A stretch of 14,367 nucleotides of DNA, taken from contig CAUJJP010000212.1 of the NCBI GenBank assembly GCA_963205525.1, positions 1 to 14,367 of the forward strand, written 5' to 3'. Under the pieces are notes generated by a model. That model saw only the letters and a list, made by a program, of their open reading frames with translations. It searched no databases and was not told the origin of the DNA. Shown piece by piece: positions 13,960-14,367 of the stretch; position 1 is the first letter of the stretch; each line of letters begins with the position of its first letter. This stretch comes from Pseudomonadota bacterium. GTDB taxonomy: Bacteria; Pseudomonadota; Gammaproteobacteria; Burkholderiales; Burkholderiaceae. Made by a program: the position numbers and the translations under genes.

Positions 13960-14367
13960 ATGAGCGAAGCCCCCCCCTCCCTCAACCCCGCCCAGATGGA
14001 GGCCGTGCACCATCTCGCCGGCCCCTGCCTGGTGCTGGCGGGGGCCGGGTCGGGCAAGACGCGGGTCATCGTGCACAAGGTCGCGCGGCTGCTGCAGGCG
14101 GGGGTCGCGCCCGGGCAGATCGCCGCCATCACCTTCACCAACAAGGCCGCCGCCGAGATGCGCGAGCGGGCCAAGGCGCTGGTCGGTCCGCGCGCGGCGC
14201 GCGAACTGGTGCTGTGCACCTTCCATGCGCTGGGCGTGCGCATGCTGCGCGAGGACGGGGAGCGCGTCGGGCTCAAGCCCAACTTCAGCATCCTCGACGC
14301 CGACGACGTGCTGGGCGTGATCCGCGACGCCGGCGGCTGCACCGACAACGCGCAGGCGCGGCGCTGG
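13960..14367 (+). CDS. rep: ATP-dependent DNA helicase Rep, N-terminal fragment
   Basis: The first 136 residues of a superfamily 1A helicase, cut by the window end. Seen in order are the Q motif region LNPAQMEAV (8-16), Walker A AGAGSGKT (27-34), motif Ia ITFTNKAAAEMRER (57-70) and motif Ib TFHALGVR (87-94). LVLAGAGSGKTRVI and the later KPNFSILDADD resemble Rep more than UvrD. Rep moves 3'-5' and removes proteins ahead of forks, working with PriA in restart. The ATG at 13960 follows the glycosyltransferase stop by four bases, with GAGG just upstream, so rep is probably reached by read-through from the polysaccharide operon. Full length would be about 670 residues. Confidence 0.92.
   Translation, partial: MSEAPPSLNPAQMEAVHHLAGPCLVLAGAGSGKTRVIVHKVARLLQAGVAPGQIAAITFTNKAAAEMRERAKALVGPRAARELVLCTFHALGVRMLREDGERVGLKPNFSILDADDVLGVIRDAGGCTDNAQARRW

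Noticed and set aside
12705..14348. 547-residue minus-strand open frame across the GT4 gene and rep
   Set aside because: It spans two real genes on the other strand and has no recognisable motif.
1..14367. tRNA, rRNA, CRISPR array or riboswitch
   Set aside because: No cloverleaf, rRNA-like stretch, regularly spaced repeats or known aptamer motif was recognised on either strand.

Overview
The window comes from a GC-rich bacterium, most likely a betaproteobacterium. The end of priA lies at the left edge and the start of rep at the right edge, and both protein fragments look betaproteobacterial; this placement is an inference from sequence feel, not a search. Between these two replication-restart helicase genes sits a surface-polysaccharide (probably O-antigen) locus of about 13.7 kb built around an ABC-transporter (Wzm/Wzt) export route.

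Left to right: the 3' end of priA (+) ends at 216. A convergent block on the minus strand (8563 down to 340) then reads, in transcription order, a Phd/YefM-type antitoxin, a PIN-domain VapC toxin, a GT2 rhamnosyltransferase-like enzyme, a WsaF-like GT-B enzyme, a second GT-B enzyme, and a giant 1392-residue protein with three GT2-type domains and one GT4 domain. Five of these six genes are joined by stop/start overlaps (TGATG, GTGA, TGATG, ATGA), so the block reads as one operon with a toxin-antitoxin pair at its head; the only gap, 65 bases, lies before the WsaF-like gene. On the plus strand, wzm (permease), wzt (ATPase with a C-terminal glycan-recognition domain), a GT4 enzyme with a C-terminal coiled coil, and rep form a second tight series with GTGA overlaps.

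Between the divergent blocks, about 8839-10528 looks like a foreign insert. Its GC is visibly lower, and it carries a polysaccharide deacetylase gene broken at a T7 run and a GNAT-like acyltransferase gene. The insert is bracketed by a direct repeat of 63/64 bases. One copy lies inside the real wzm; the other lies in a truncated, frameshifted duplicate of the wzm 5' end. So DNA arrived at the wzm start and left a duplicated gene end behind.

Together the genes suggest a polysaccharide assembled in the cytoplasm by the glycosyltransferases, probably rhamnose-containing, recognised at its terminus by Wzt, and exported by Wzm. The insert would add or change N-deacetylation and acylation. No nucleotide-sugar synthesis genes, initiating phosphoglycosyltransferase, O-antigen polymerase or flippase are visible, so these functions must be encoded elsewhere. 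No tRNA, rRNA, CRISPR array or intact transposase was seen.
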